Assembly: GCA_013397455.1 (NCBI GenBank)
Contig: VYZB01000078.1
Coordinates: 1,800,247-1,864,246, forward strand
DNA from: Crotophaga sulcirostris
Taxonomy: Eukaryota; Chordata; Aves; Cuculiformes; Crotophagidae
DNA: 64,000 nt
Direction of reading: 5' to 3'
Position 1 is the stretch's first letter; the number at the start of each line of letters is the position of its first letter. A program made the translations under genes and the position numbers. Positions 15,388 to 28,605 of this stretch are shown here, in pieces. The notes under the pieces were generated by a model, which did not search any database, was not told the DNA's origin, and worked only from the letters and a program-made list of their open reading frames with translations.

Positions 15388-18300
15388 TACCAAAAATCAG
15401 ATTTTGATGTTCCTGCTGTGCCAAAATTTCAAATTATTAAATACATCATATTGTCAGCACAGAGGCAGGTAAAAAACTACATTTATGACTGTTTAATTGT
15501 GGCAGAGATTATGAATTTGATGACACACAAAAATTGAATATTTCAGTTGCTGTTTAACCTATTTTTAATAGGAAGTTCCAAAAGTATCAAAATCTTTTGA
15601 CAAACAAGGTTTAGGATGGAGAAGTGATGATTCTCACTGCATCCAGCAATTAGGTTAACTGCAGATTTTTATATGGAAATGATAAGCAAAGGCTGCAATG
15701 AAAGCTGCCTTATAACTTAGATAAAACACATACCTGTATATATATATGTTTATATATGTATGTACATATACACATATACACAAACAGAGAGACAAGTAAT
15801 CCAGTGCTCAAATCTGCCATTCTTACTGCTAAGGTATTCTCTTAGGCAAAGACCAGAAATGAGACAAGAAGACTAAGGATTTGAGTTAGACTTTGTTCAA
15901 CTGATGAAGTCGTCATGTGCCATCTGTTCGTACCATGATACAGAAGATGGTCCATTTCCCTGAGTTTTGTAACTTCTATGTGGCAAAACGTCCTTGGATG
16001 ACCATAGTTGAAGCAGCACCACAACTGAATAATTTTGGAGATCTGTCTCAGTATTCCTAATGGAGGATAAGCAGAAAAACAGCACAGCTTCTTGGGCAGC
16101 TCAACAGTCTGAAAGTTGTGTAGGAAGGTGCATCCAGTCCCAAGCTGTACTTATGCACTGTCTAGCCCTAGAGAGAATTGTGTATAGCTCCAGGTGTGGA
16201 TAAGCTCTTATATTGGAGGCTTTTCCTTAGTGTGTGGGCTTTCAAGGTCTGGCTTCAGGTGCAGACTGTGTGCCACACTTAAAAAAATGAAAGACTGCTC
16301 TCCTTGAATCTTAACATAATGAGGCAGCGTGATACTCCTGGATTTGGAGATGGTTATAGGTTGTGGCGGAAAGCATCTGTTAAGCCATGCTTTTAGGCAG
16401 AGCTTTCTGTCCTTTTGCCTTTACAGCCTCAGGGGAAACAACTACTAGGAGCTGCTCTCACTACTGTGTGAATTTCCAGTGCAATTAAAAACTGGGGGAA
16501 AAGAAAACAAAACTTTTGAAACTGCATCTTAGACCTAAGTTTTCCATTTGAAGAAAATAAAATACAATATAAACTCAGAAATATTTTAACCAGAGCTAGA
16601 ATCGGATCATTTTTTCTCAGTCTTTGTCAGGAAACTTCTTGTTAACTAAAAGACTGAAAGAGTCTTGATCTGACTTCATAAAAAGAAGCTTTGGTAGTTT
16701 TAATTTGGGTTATTATTTTGGGTCTATTTTTTAAGTGATTTAAAGCTGTTGTGTTCTTCACAACATAGCTACTAAATCATTGTGGAAGATCGCTCACAAG
16801 AACAAGAAAGTCTTGCTACATAGACACAAACCAGCCATCTCTTTCTTTTCTTGTCTGCTAAGGCTTTTTAAAAAATATTTTGGGTAACAGAAATAATGCT
16901 ATTGCGGAAAGTAGAATTATTCTTGTAATAAAAATTAACTCCTCAGTTATTCCACCTCTAAAGTTTTTCATCCTACACTGTAATCTTCTCAAGAAGCTAA
17001 TTAGAAGTAGAAAATTCTTTAACTGATGAGCATCTGACCATTAGGGCATTTTCAATTTCTCACAGCATCCCAGATGACACTGTCACAGAAAGGCATAACT
17101 GAAAAGAAAGAGAGACTAATTGGAACAATTAATTGAAACAACACACAGTTAATTTCAATTATAAGAATTCTGACTGCTCTCTCATCCCCTGTTCTGTGGC
17201 CTGCTGCAAATGAGATGATGTTCCTACAGACTCCTCAGCAAAAACTGAATGAGGATCCCATTGCCTTTTCCACTATTTGCTATTTGTATTCTCATAACAC
17301 AACAGCTATACGCCTGCACCCTGTTCCCAGTGCAAGGTGCTCTATGAAAGGTGAACAGGAAGATTCACGACTGTAGACATCAGCATGGCTTTGCATGCTT
17401 GAAGTATCCATTCAACCAGGAAAAAAGTTAATCTGCTCACTTCATTGCTTTGGTTCTTATATGTCCTTAATTCAAATTGCCCCAAAAAATATCAAAGAAT
17501 GCTTCTAAGCAAGAAGCCTGTTTCCAGTTAAATATCCAGATTTGGTACTTACCGGACTCTGGGGGGAAAAGCTCCAAAATGTGCTCTTTTTAGGCAAATT
17601 GCTTGTGTTCCAATTTGGACACTAAGAAACATTAAGCCACAAAACCTTACCACTTGTTCATTGTAAAGCAGGAGGTTGCTTGCTGTCATTTTTACAAGAA
17701 GCAGCTGGACATCACTGTCTGTAGCACCCTGCAAAAGTTGGTTGGATGTGTACTCACACCCTTGTAGGCTGATCTCAAAGTGATTGCAGTCCCTTGCTCC
17801 ACCAGCTTCTGCTAGCCATAGTGATTAATAAAGTTATGATCCTCTTAAATCCATGGTAAGGTCTCATTTCTGTAAGGCTAGGATTTCATGCTGCATGTTT
17901 TGACCAATGCAGTATCTTTTGTACCGGGTGTACCAATGCCATATGCACCTGCAGAAATTATCTGAGTTCTGGCTTGAAATAGTGTATGACTCTTGCATTT
18001 ACATACAGCTGGTTTTGGCCTCAAGACTTTGGCTGTACTATAGCTTCTTACGGGAGAAACTGATTTTTTTATACTAGCATTCATTTCCTATGCCATTACT
18101 CCTAAATCTGCTACAGGGATCTTATATAAACAGCCTATTCAGCAAGTCTGTGCTCAGCGTGGGACATGACTAATTATAATTTTATATGGCTGAGTGAATC
18201 AGGACTGTATTGTTCAAGAAAGGGCTGTCTGGAGAGTTGCGTTTATTCATAACATCCACCAATATTTTACCTTGCTTTATCACACATTTTGCTCCCTGCA

Positions 18301-18671
18301 ACAAATGAGAGAAACTGCTTTTACTCACCTCAAATCAATTTTTCTTTCTGTATCGTTCTCCGTACCCTTCTCGTGGACTTTCACAGTTGTCTACTTCTAA
18401 TTTTTTTCAGAAAATACAATTTGAAGCCGAGTTTCATATTGACATAATTTCATCTGATGGTAACAGAGACGGTAACCCTCTTGATTATCAGCTGTGTTTA
18501 CAGCTCCTGGGCCTTTGAGTCACTGTGAAGACATGATCTGTGAAGGAGAAAAAAGAAAAGCCTGAATAATGATGCTGTCTTAAATGTACGTCAAATACTT
18601 AAACTTTTATTTCGCAGACCATAGATCACCATCTATTGAATGGGTGGGGTCAGGATGCAATATAGCCCCAC
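15388..18671. other. Intergenic, nothing recognised
   Basis: AT-rich sequence with only short open frames and no recognisable protein or RNA gene. Apart from the microsatellite at 15735 I saw no repeat family. Confidence 0.5.
15735..15785. repeat. TA/TG-rich microsatellite
   Basis: Alternating purine-pyrimidine tract made of TATATA and TATG/TACA units, imperfect over about 50 bases. Likely length-polymorphic and able to adopt cruciform or Z-type structure. Confidence 0.75.
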
Positions 18672-19282
18672 TGTAATCCAGGAGGAAGAAGTTAGAGACC
18701 TGCTGAGCCACTTGGATCCTCATAAGTCCTTATACTCGGCACTGGTTAGGCCACACCTTGAGTACTGTGTGCAGTTTTGGGCCCCTCAGTTTGAGAAGGG
18801 TGTCAAGATACTGGAGTGTGTCCAGAGGAGAGCAACCAAGATGGTGAAGGGGCTGGAGCACAAGACCTGTGAGGAGCGACTGAGGGAGCTGGGGCTGTTT
18901 AGCCTGGAGAAGAGGAGGCTCAGGGGAGACCTTATTGCTCTCTACAACTACCTGAAAGGAGGTTGTAGTCAGGCAGGGGTTGGCCTCTTCTCTCAGGTTA
19001 CCAGTGACAGAACAAGAGGACTCAAGCTTCGTCAGGGGAGGTTTAGGTTTGATATTAGGCAAAAATTCTTCACTGAAAAGGTGATTGGCCATTGGAATGA
19101 GCTGCCTGGGGAGGTGGTGGAGTCGCCGTTCCTGGAGGTATTTAAGAGGGGATTGGATGAGGCACTTAGTGCCACGGTTTAGATGATGGGTTGGTGTTGG
19201 TATTAGTGTTACTGTTGGGTTAAAGATTGGACTAGGTGATCTCAAAGGTCCTTTCCAACATTGCAATACTATGATACTGTGA
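18672..19282 (+). mobile_element. CR1 LINE 3' end with internal RT deletion
   Basis: An uninterrupted 180-codon frame (18640-19182) carries CR1 ORF2 signatures. First comes an N-terminal RT-side segment ([16 protein letters not shown]), then directly the C-terminal block [44 protein letters not shown] and a terminal [13 protein letters not shown] motif. In full-length CR1 these two blocks are separated by the catalytic RT core, roughly 250 residues, so the core is missing here and the junction lies near 18728 in frame. After the TAG stop the element runs through a 3' UTR resembling GGACTAGGTGATCTCAAAGG and ends in degenerate ACTATGATACTGTG tail octamers. The open frame suggests a fairly young copy. 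It cannot encode reverse transcriptase by itself. Confidence 0.9.
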
Positions 19283-19505
19283 TTTGTGAAAAAGTAGCAT
19301 TTCTTTGTAAATGCATTCTATGCGTATGGGTTTCACACTGAGATATTCCTAGTCCTGCACTGATTATCTAAGTGAACAAAAGCTACCCTAACACCTAAGT
19401 GCCTACGTAAGGAGGATGATCTGGACTTTGTACAGCTAAGTGTGGCAAATATACTCATTGAGATAGGTCAGGTTGTTCACACCATAAAATACAATGTAAA
19501 ACAAT

Positions 19506-20089
19506 TGTGGTGGATTGACCTTGGCTGTCTGCCGGATGCCTACCCAACTAACTGATCTCTCATTCACCCTCCTCAACAGGAGAGAGGGCAAGAGTAAGAT
19601 GAAAAAATTCCTAAGTTGACATAAAGGTTGAATGATAAGAAAAGCAAAGGCTGCATGTAGAAGCAAAGCAAGAAGTGGAATTTATTAATTACATCCCATC
19701 AGCAAGCAGATGTCCAACCACTTCCCGGAAAGTAGGGACCCTGTAATGATTGCTTGGAAAGACAAATGCTGTAATAAGGAATATCCCTGTATCCTCCTTT
19801 TTCTCCTCAGCTAAGCATGACCTCATATGGTATGGAGTGTCCCTTTTGACAGTTTGGGCCAGCTGCAATGGTTGGGTCCCCTCCTAACCTCTTGCTCACC
19901 CGCAGCCCATTGGCCTTAGGAGTCAACAGGTTGTTTGGAGAGAAAGCCATGGCACTGTGTAAGTACTGCTCACCAAGATCCAAAACACTGGAGTATTATC
20001 ATTGGTATTATCAGTCCTGCCTAGTCACAAACGCAGAGGACAGCACTGTATAGGCTGCTGGGAGCTCCATCCTGTCCAGAGTCAGTACA
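19506..20089 (-). mobile_element. Solo LTR of an endogenous retrovirus
   Basis: On the minus strand the element starts TGTACTGACTCTGG and ends CAATCCACCACA, the TG...CA ends of an LTR. Internal landmarks I associate with a common avian ERV LTR are the CATACCATATGAGGTCATGC block, the GCAGTACTTACACAG block and an AATAAA signal upstream of the terminal part. No gag, pol or env sequence flanks it, so it is a solo LTR left by recombination. The flanking pentamers ACAAT (19501-19505) and ACCAT (20090-20094) differ by one base and may be a decayed 5-bp target duplication, which would fit an ERVL-like element. It contains no protein-coding capacity. Family assignment is from memory of the LTR pattern. 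Confidence 0.8.
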
Positions 20090-23000
20090 ACCATACACCA
20101 AGTTATCATCTACTGAAGTGACAATACCCATGGCTAATGCTGCTGGATTAGTAGAAATTACATGACTGCCATGAAAAGATACCCTAGATCCTACAGTATA
20201 ATAAAGAAGCCTGTCACTTGATGACAAATGCGATCCTAGGAAACTTCTTCATGGCTTTTGATGGGAACTTGAACCAGGAGTGTAAATACTTTTCGGTACT
20301 CTGAAACCTGCAGGTTTTCTGGAGATTGTCATCACACGGCATCGAGCAGAGGACTCATGCCAGCCCTGGCCTCTGTGAGGTCAGGCAGAAAGTTCTTCAC
20401 TGATGCAGTGCACAGTGAGACAACAAAAAACTCTGCAGGTAAAGGGGCAACCTATGTTGTAGCAAATCCTGTAAGATTCCACTTGTCAAAACTTAGCAAA
20501 ATTAAAAATCACAGAGAACTGAAATATGGGATGCAGGAGAAAGAAGCATTTCAGAGTTTATTTACGTTAAACCATCAAACAACAGGCTAAACACTGTCAA
20601 GCAGTTAGCACATTGCATCTTCAAATGCAAAGGAGAGTTTTCATTCCCTTGTTTCCACCACTACTTTTTCACTTTTTTTTTCCCCAGCCTACTATATTTC
20701 TGTGGTTAGAGAAACTAAGTGGAATGTCTGGTACAACTGACCTGTAGATGAACTTTGCTAAAACACTCACACCTTCTAAGGCATGAAAAATCACTAAGAA
20801 TTGACTGCAGCAAAGGAGAGAGTTAGGTACTTAAAAATATAAATGTGAAAATATTTTTATATACTCACATTCATAAGTGCTTATAAGAGTTGGAAGGAGG
20901 GGAAGTGTTCTGTTAATTTCTTGGCTTCTGTGTTTGACACAGCCTAATTCTCAAGAGCTGTGTGGAAGATTCCACATATTGATGAAAAGTATTCCTGTGG
21001 CATCAGATATAACTGAAAAATGTCACCCAGTTTTGTCAAAAGGTGTTTCTATTCTTATGTAGATATTAAACAAGAGCACTCAAAGTAGGCTGGTTTACAT
21101 TTAACTGATTTTTCTTTTACAAATGTGTTTCATTCTGCATGTCTCTGCTATTCAGAAGAGATAAAACTGAAGACTTCGAATTATTCACAAAATCAACAAC
21201 GTAAGGATAATAAAATTTCATTTATTGGCATAAATGGATCAACCACTCATGGAAAGCATGTAGTCCTGTTGCACAATTGGTTACATTGCAGACAACAGCA
21301 GCTGTCTTTTAAAACTAAAATATATTGTTTATAACTGCTAACAATGACTGAAATCAATAATCTGATCTGGAATGCCAAGTCATATGGTCTAACATGTCTA
21401 AGGCAACACTACCTTCTAATACTACTCACATCTTTATGTTTCCATTATTATATCCTACCTACCAATTCAGAAATAATGAATTTTCCACAAGGCCTTTTGG
21501 TAATGTACCATTTTAGGTATATGTTACTTCAGTTACAAATAGCCCTTTTCTATGAATGTACCATAGCAGTCATACCTATATATGAGCACCATAATTGTGT
21601 AGATATAAAAAAATCCGTAGAAACTAGTGTATTTTCAGATTTCATAATAAGTTGTCATGACCTCCAATAGTTTTAACCAAAACTGAACATTCTTAGTGGA
21701 GAACATGTCACTGTTTCTGCCCTTAATCCATTTTACATTGTTTGAAGGCTGTATGTACAAGAAACAGAACCTGAGCTTCCAGTTGCAAAACAAAATATTT
21801 ATTAATGATTTATTGATTCAGCTGTAATGTAAAAAAGTCACCAAAGTGAGTAGCAAAACTGGACTCTGTGCTGAAGTAGGCATTGAGTTTTGCTATATAA
21901 AAGACACCTCTGTCAGAGGAAAGCACATGGAAAATGCTTGAAATCTGCCTCACTGTTGGGTAGGTGTCGCCTGGATTTGATGTGTGCCAGCCTAACATCT
22001 GGCTCTTCATTTATTCAATCTCTTAGTTACTGTGTTCAGCTGCTAATCCTGTTCCTCCTCCACAGATGCAGGTGTAGGCAGGAATCCTCCATCTCTCTGT
22101 GGGCCCTTCTACATTGTGCTGGCAACATAAAGGACCTTGATAGTGTGATTTGACAGGACTTAAAGGCGTATTTACTTCACTATGCTGAAGTGATAGAGGT
22201 AACCTTGTCAGCGAGGGTTGGTTACTATGCAACTTCTCTACTCGTGGGTAAGACATAAATAATAAGAACTGAAAAAATTCTCCCACAGAGACAAGCCAAT
22301 ATCCAGAACGCAAGGTTAATCATGCCTTTTTGTATTACAAATTACAAATATGAACACTATTAGATCAAGAGTCACTGCAGGAACTCAAATCTATGTGGAA
22401 AAAGAACAGTACAAAACCTGATGGAGAATCTGGGGCATTGTGTTAACACTGCCATGTACAAAATTTCATTATTTTTTGAGTTGCTATGCAGACCTATGAC
22501 CCATTTCTGTTCCCACTGAAATCCATGGCAGATTTAATAGGTGCTCCATTTTTTTCGTTTTAATAGGTACTCTATTTATAGAAAAAGATGTAACTTAAAA
22601 CTATTTGAATTCTAGTCTTGCTTCGCCTTCTGCTCCTCAAGGGATACTTCTTACTGAAGAACTAAATGCTATTCCACAGTAGTAACTGTAAAAGTAACCA
22701 TACCTTGTGCCTAAAATGTCTGTCATAGCATGTTTAGCAGATTATCCCACACTGGAGAGGAGCCTTTTTCCCCCCCAGCTAGTAGGATGCCACAGTTTGT
22801 CATTAAGACTGTGCCTGGTTTTGACAGAACATCCCTCAAAACAAAATGAAATTATTTTATACTTCCCCATCTTTGACTCCCACCGATCAGTATTTGTCAA
22901 ACTTTAAAGCACAGATAAGGCATGAAAGCTGAAAAACGTGGAGTAGCTTCCCATTAGTCAGTCTTTTATCCTCCTATGCGATGTCATACGTTAAAAGTTG

Positions 23001-23228
23001 ATTCTTTGATACATTCCACATTTTTATTTTTTTAAGGTGATCTGAGGAAAAATCTTTCCTGCTAATACATCTGGAAAATACCAAGGTCATTTCCATTCAA
23101 AAGATTTCACTTTCTGATACCACATTACCTGAAGTACAGTTTTTATGATAGGCCTAATACAGCTCTCAGGACACCAGCACAGGTAAAGTAGCATGAGGTA
23201 AAAAAAAAAGTACATGCATGTTTCATTA

Positions 23229-23241
23229 AATATATATATAT
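23229..23241. repeat. Short TA dinucleotide repeat
   Basis: About six TA units in a row. Small microsatellite without other context. Confidence 0.7.
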
Positions 23242-23327
23242 GTAAAACAGTAACACACAGATATTGCCAAGATAAATTTTGGTGTTACTTAAGCTTAGAA
23301 TTCAGTTACTCCTATTTCTTGCAAATC

Positions 23328-23404
23328 GATGTCTGAACCCAGTGTGAGCTAGACTGGGATTCAGAAGCAGCACCTGCAACACCTGAGCTACGGTGTGCCT
23401 CAGG
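23328..23404 (-). mobile_element. Possible tRNA-derived SINE relic
   Basis: The minus strand contains GTAGCTCAGGTG, like a pol III A box (TRGCNNAGYGG), and about 50 bases later TGGGTTCAGAC, like a B box (GGTTCRANNC). The spacing is a few bases longer than in a tRNA and the acceptor arms do not pair clearly. This could be an old MIR-like or tRNA-derived SINE head, or chance. Confidence 0.3.
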
Positions 23405-26400
23405 AAGGGCTTATTAATTTGATGTTGAGCCATATAGGCACACTCAAAGGGCGGTAGGCAGTGTGTGGGGAGTTGTAGGGGCAGCATGGTGAAAATTGGT
23501 GCTGCACTGAAAGGAGGGGCCTCATCCCCTCCTCCCTGCCCACAGCCACTTGCCCTCTCCTGCCAGCACCATCACCCATGTGGCCACACAGCAGGTTGGA
23601 TCCAGGAAGCTGCTCAGCTGTAGGCAAGCAACAGTGAAACCATTGGGTTTTAGTCAGGTTGGTCCACTAGCCCAGTTCTCCATGTCGCTGTGCAAAACTC
23701 ATACTTGCACCAGGAAGCAATGGGGATGAAGAGTCAAGCACGGTGTGAGGCACGGTGCCATGCCTTTCAGAGCAGGCTGGACTGTGCCCAAGAGCTGCAA
23801 GTGGGTAAAAATGTCCTGCAGGTCAGGTGTGATCACGAGCCCTACACTGGACAAGGTAGGTCTAGCAGTATCTTATGTGTTAACCTGCTTTTAAGTAAAA
23901 GCCTTCAGTCTTTCTTTTCATGGCCTTTAAGACCATTTAAATGAGCCAGTCCACAAGTAATTTATAAGTTCACTTAATTAAAGCAATTTTGTTTAAAAGA
24001 ACTCTAGAGCATGCTATTCCCTTTTCTCAAGGACAGTGTTACAATGGACGCTTATCCAGTCCTGGGACCCTAGTAAGCTCTTATGGGGTGCACATAAACG
24101 AGCTATGAGAAGCAGATACCAGCTCCCTTTGCCTGCACACCAATCTAATGGCCTCCAGCCAGCTCCAAACTGAAAACCCTTGTGACCTTGTTAGGGTGAC
24201 ACTGTGCCCGAGCTAATAAGCCGTGCTCAGAGGCAGAGTGATCTGGGTTGGGCTTCACAAACACGCTTTTGAATTGGAGCTGGCCTGTGTCCAGGCAGCT
24301 GAATGCATACGCAGAGGGAATTCGTGCACAAGTGCAACCAACCATGTAGACATATTCATAGTATCATCAGACCGAAGGCTACAGCTTCTCTCCAAAAGAC
24401 GTGAATATCTGCAAAGTGCCAATTCTGGATTTCAATGTATTTGCACTGTATTTCCCTTAACCTTCCCTTCTCAGCCAATTAAAAACTTTTGCACTATACA
24501 AACTATCGAGTCATCTTCTGGCATTGTTTATTCCTAACAAATTCTAGGGTTGATTTGGCAGTCCCTTGTTGCATGAACCACTCATTTCCATTTGGTTTAA
24601 GGAATTTTCCTGTAATTACCTTGGTTTTACAGAACATACGTGACAACATTGTGTCTTCCACTTTTCTAACTGCTCTGTCTCCCAAAGCTGAAGTCTGGCC
24701 ATGTTTCCTGTTTATGTTCAAGAAAGGTATGGACTACGAGAGTCCGGTTCAACTAAGCTTGTCTTTTTAAGACATTGATCAGCCTATAAGTGTTTACACC
24801 ACATACTATAATTAACAAGTGTTTTAGTTCACTTCAATCATTGCTCAGCACAGATAAAGGCTAATGTATTTTCTAATTTGGCTGTTATTGGGCTTACCCA
24901 GTTCTTACTGGGTACTTCAGCTGGACTGTTGCAATTATTTACACCACCACTGACATGAAAGCAAGCATTTTTGTTACTTGCATTGTTTTATGGTTACAAT
25001 TAGAACTTAACTCCATTCTTTCACTCTCTCCCCCTTCTTTTTCTCTCCCCTCTAAGGCTATTGACAAAGCTGGATGCCCTAATGCTCCTTATCTCTGAAA
25101 ACATGTAAGGTTATGCAAACAGAAAGCAAAATAAGTGTAAAAGAATAAATTGAAAGGCAAGACCATGCTCTGTCTATACATATTAATAATGGACTACCCA
25201 AAGTGCAGAGCAGAAAATGACAGCTGTTTTTAGATATTAGAGAGTACCTATAGCACGAAAGAGAAATCTAAAAATTAGTGCAGAAGGGGGAGGAAGAATT
25301 AGGCCCACTCTTGTGTAAGTCAGGTAGAAAATGTGGTATTTCGAGTGGAATATAGGCACACCAGGTACATTAGGCAGGTATTCTGACAACTTAGGTGTGT
25401 CTGGCAAATATCTGCATGCTAGATGAATGTTTAATTTTCCTTTGAGAGGTGAGCGTGTACAACTAACACACATAACATCTCAAAAAGAAATTCAAAGACT
25501 TTCCTAAGTTGTGAAATAATTCTGTGCCTTTACTATGTAACACCTATCTAATACTATAAGAGGTCAGCTTTCATATATAATGCTAGGATCTATTTCATTT
25601 AATTTCATACATACTTGGTCTTGAGCAGGTGCTTCTTTATTTTTGAAATTGCCTATATTATTTGTCATTACATATCTTGCAACCTTCTTAATATTCATAA
25701 TAACTGATTTAAAATTGAATTAGGAAGTGTGATTTGTAAGTTGGACACTGTGAATGCAAAACTCTGTTATAAGGTACCAGTATCGATGAGTCTTTAAACA
25801 GCTGGAAAAACAGTACTGGCACAAAAAACGTATTCAAGAATATCAACTGGCACATGAAATAAGGAACTTCCAAATTATTTAATTAAACATCTGAAATTAA
25901 TGGCTGAATGCTGCAGGAAAGGAAACAGCTCAGTTACCCAAAATCCAATAAAAAAAAAAAATCAATATTTTCCCTTGCTGCGGATGGAAGCAAGTACTGG
26001 ATGCCACACTGTCTATGCAACTGACATCTATCTCAAAGACCAGTATTTTGTTTTTCATTAGAATCAGCAAGAATTGTTTTAAACTATCTACCTGACTCAG
26101 GAACATAAGTGTTTGTAGTGAGAGTTAAACAAGCAACCTAAATTTGACCTTTTAATCTCCCCTTGGGTACCTTTACCCTAATTTACTCAAACATGTCCAT
26201 AGGAGATGTCTTCAACAGGAACAGACTAAAATCTAGGAACAATGAATAGCCCACTATACAAACGGAGAGATTCCTATCTCTTCCAAGGAGGACAAGATCT
26301 GGGCCAAAATGTAAATATAAGCCACCTTTATTGTTCTTGCAGTCTTGCTGCATTTGATGGTAAGAAATTCATGCTAATGTAACTTTGGTTGTACGAGTGG

Positions 26401-28459
26401 GGCATACTGCATTAGCAAAAAATAGCTTGTGGTCATGTTTTTAATACACAGTACAGCTAATCAGGTCTCTATGGGGATGTGCACCAGCTCTTTATAGGGC
26501 TCTAGTTGTATCACTCGAGGAGAAAGGATCTTAACTGCTGCTACCCAGACTCTTTGCTCTGTTGCACAGGTCCTGTCATGACATTGGGAAGGTTGTTTAA
26601 TCTCTTGTGCTTTGGGATCCCTCAGCCTGTAAAGCTGAAGTAAAAGAACATTCCACCTCCCGTTGCTGCCCTGATGGGAAATACATTAGAGATATACATG
26701 TGAGCTGTTCAGCCTGTGATATAGGCCACGACTGATCGCTGCCGTTACATTATCCTTAATCTAGGCCGTTACGATTACGTTCAGGCTGCTTTTTGTCTTC
26801 AGTGGTTCAAGAAACAAAAGCAGGGAACTATTCCTTAATTAAGAAACTGTTTTCAAAATAGTATGTTTTTCAAACTTTTAAACATTTAAATAACAACCAA
26901 AATATCAGAATAAACCAAACCTGGGCTAAATAGTACACGTGAGAAACATTAGGTCGACTGAAATGCTGTACCAGTTAGACATGGCAATCTAAAGAACAGT
27001 GAAACACTAATTCCTTTAAAAATTGTCACAGACCACTGTTTCTGCATTATAAAAATGCGTTCATCTATCCTACCATGCTGGATGTTAATATGTAAGTCTT
27101 TTTTTAAACTCAAATTAGATTACAATGTTAGTAGGTCACAATGGAGATATTGTTCCCCTACCATGTACCTTCCTGTGAAATTCTGTTGCTGATAACAATT
27201 AAAGTCAGGGAATTTAGGTGGAAGGAGAATGCTACACCTTTATGTCAAGCAATCTAACAAATGTGAATGTAAAGAACCAATACACTTTAAAACAGCAAAC
27301 ACTCAGATAAATACTTCCTTCTTACAACAACACTGAAGACAACAATCTGAGGCAGCTTTCTAGTGAAGCAAATTCTACAGAAACCTACCCAGTCTGGCCT
27401 TTCAAACTCGTGGTGTGAGGCTTGCCAATGGAAAAGAGAGCAGGGGAGAACACAGAAGTGAATTTGGCCGTCAATGCAGAACTACAAGTTTGCCCCTGCA
27501 CACACAGTTTGGGATGCTCACACTTCAATTACAGAAATTTTACCTTCCCGCGTGAACTTGCTGGAGCTACTACTTCGAAAAGGTAGGACTGGGAAGGAAG
27601 AGAGACATCCCTACACTGTGCCAGCTCCCTGCTGTGTGACCCCGTGCAATAGGGAATTGCAGTGCTGGGCTGTATCTGCTACCACATGCATCAACCCCCT
27701 GAAAATAATTGTCTAGACTAGAGCATGCAGAGGGCCCTAGTACAGGAGTAGCTGTCATTTCACTTTGTTGTTTTTCTGTAATCTGCAAGTGTAAAAATAT
27801 CATTTTACAGAAAACACTGACATGGAAACAGGCAAGGCACATGCAGGAGCCTGGGAGGGGTCTGGCTCACTCCCCTGCAGCAGGCTGGGAGGCTGGAGTG
27901 AGGCAAGCATGGAGAACGGCCTCACTGCCTGAGCACATGGAAATGAGAGTAAGCTGCTGGCTGTCATCCCACTCTCTGCCTTCTACCCTCTGGCTACTAA
28001 GGGGTAGATTTCATCACCCGCTTATGCTGTGACTTCTATGTGCAAGGAGCCCAATCAGTAGTGTGTACACTGGGTATTTTATTCACAGGACTCACATCCC
28101 TTTCATTTCTGATGTGATGTTTTTGCCTAATCATTTTCACATCAATAATCCTAAGACTGCTTCTGCCTCACAGAACAGTTGTAACTGAAGTTTTCACCTC
28201 TGCTAAGTGCCCTTGAAAATGGCCTCATACATTAGATAGGCATGCTCTAAGCATCTGGCTTGTTCAACAAATAATAAACCCATGTAATTTAACTTTGCAG
28301 AGATACACCCACAGCCTCTCATTCTTGTGCAAATGGCAAGACAAATGCAGTATCTTTAGCATACTGTTAACTTCTCAATAAAGCTTAAAGTATCTTAAAT
28401 ATCATGGGGAAAACCATAGATAACAAACTGAAGAGCCAACAATATCTTGCTTTTGTAGA

Positions 28460-28605
28460 AAAAGCCTGGAGTTTCCCTTGTTGGAGGGCTTTAAAAAGCC
28501 ATTTGGCAAACATCTGTCAAGAACACAGGAATATCAGAGCCTTCCCTAGAAGCTGGATCAGATGACTCTGGAGGGGCCCTTCTAGCCCAGATTTTTTGTA
28601 GGTCC
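28460..28605 (+). mobile_element. Old CR1 3'-end fragment
   Basis: Reads GGAGGGCTTTAAAAAGCC, then AACATCTGTCAAG, GATCAGATGACTCTGGAGG and CCCTTCTAGCCCAG. This order matches the end of CR1 ORF2 (EVFK-type motif) and its 3' UTR (LDDL-type and CCTTCCAGCC-type stretches). The terminal octamers are not clear, so this is an old, decayed copy. Confidence 0.6.

Larger units (their letters stand above)
20090..28459. other. Intergenic, no gene recognised
   Basis: AT-rich with scattered short frames, the longest about 108 codons, none recognisable. Contains a short TA repeat (23229-23241), a possible tRNA-like SINE relic (23328-23404), a somewhat GC-richer patch at 23450-23640 and a local CpG cluster at 26720-26790. 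No convincing exon was found. Confidence 0.5.

Noticed and set aside
18730..19266. 178-codon frame on the minus strand over the CR1
   Set aside because: Antisense shadow of the CR1 ORF2 frame, with no protein similarity.
24898..24917. TACCCAG/CTGGGTA stem in the intergenic flank
   Set aside because: A single 7-bp stem is expected about once per kb by chance. Noted as evidence that short stems also occur outside the introns.
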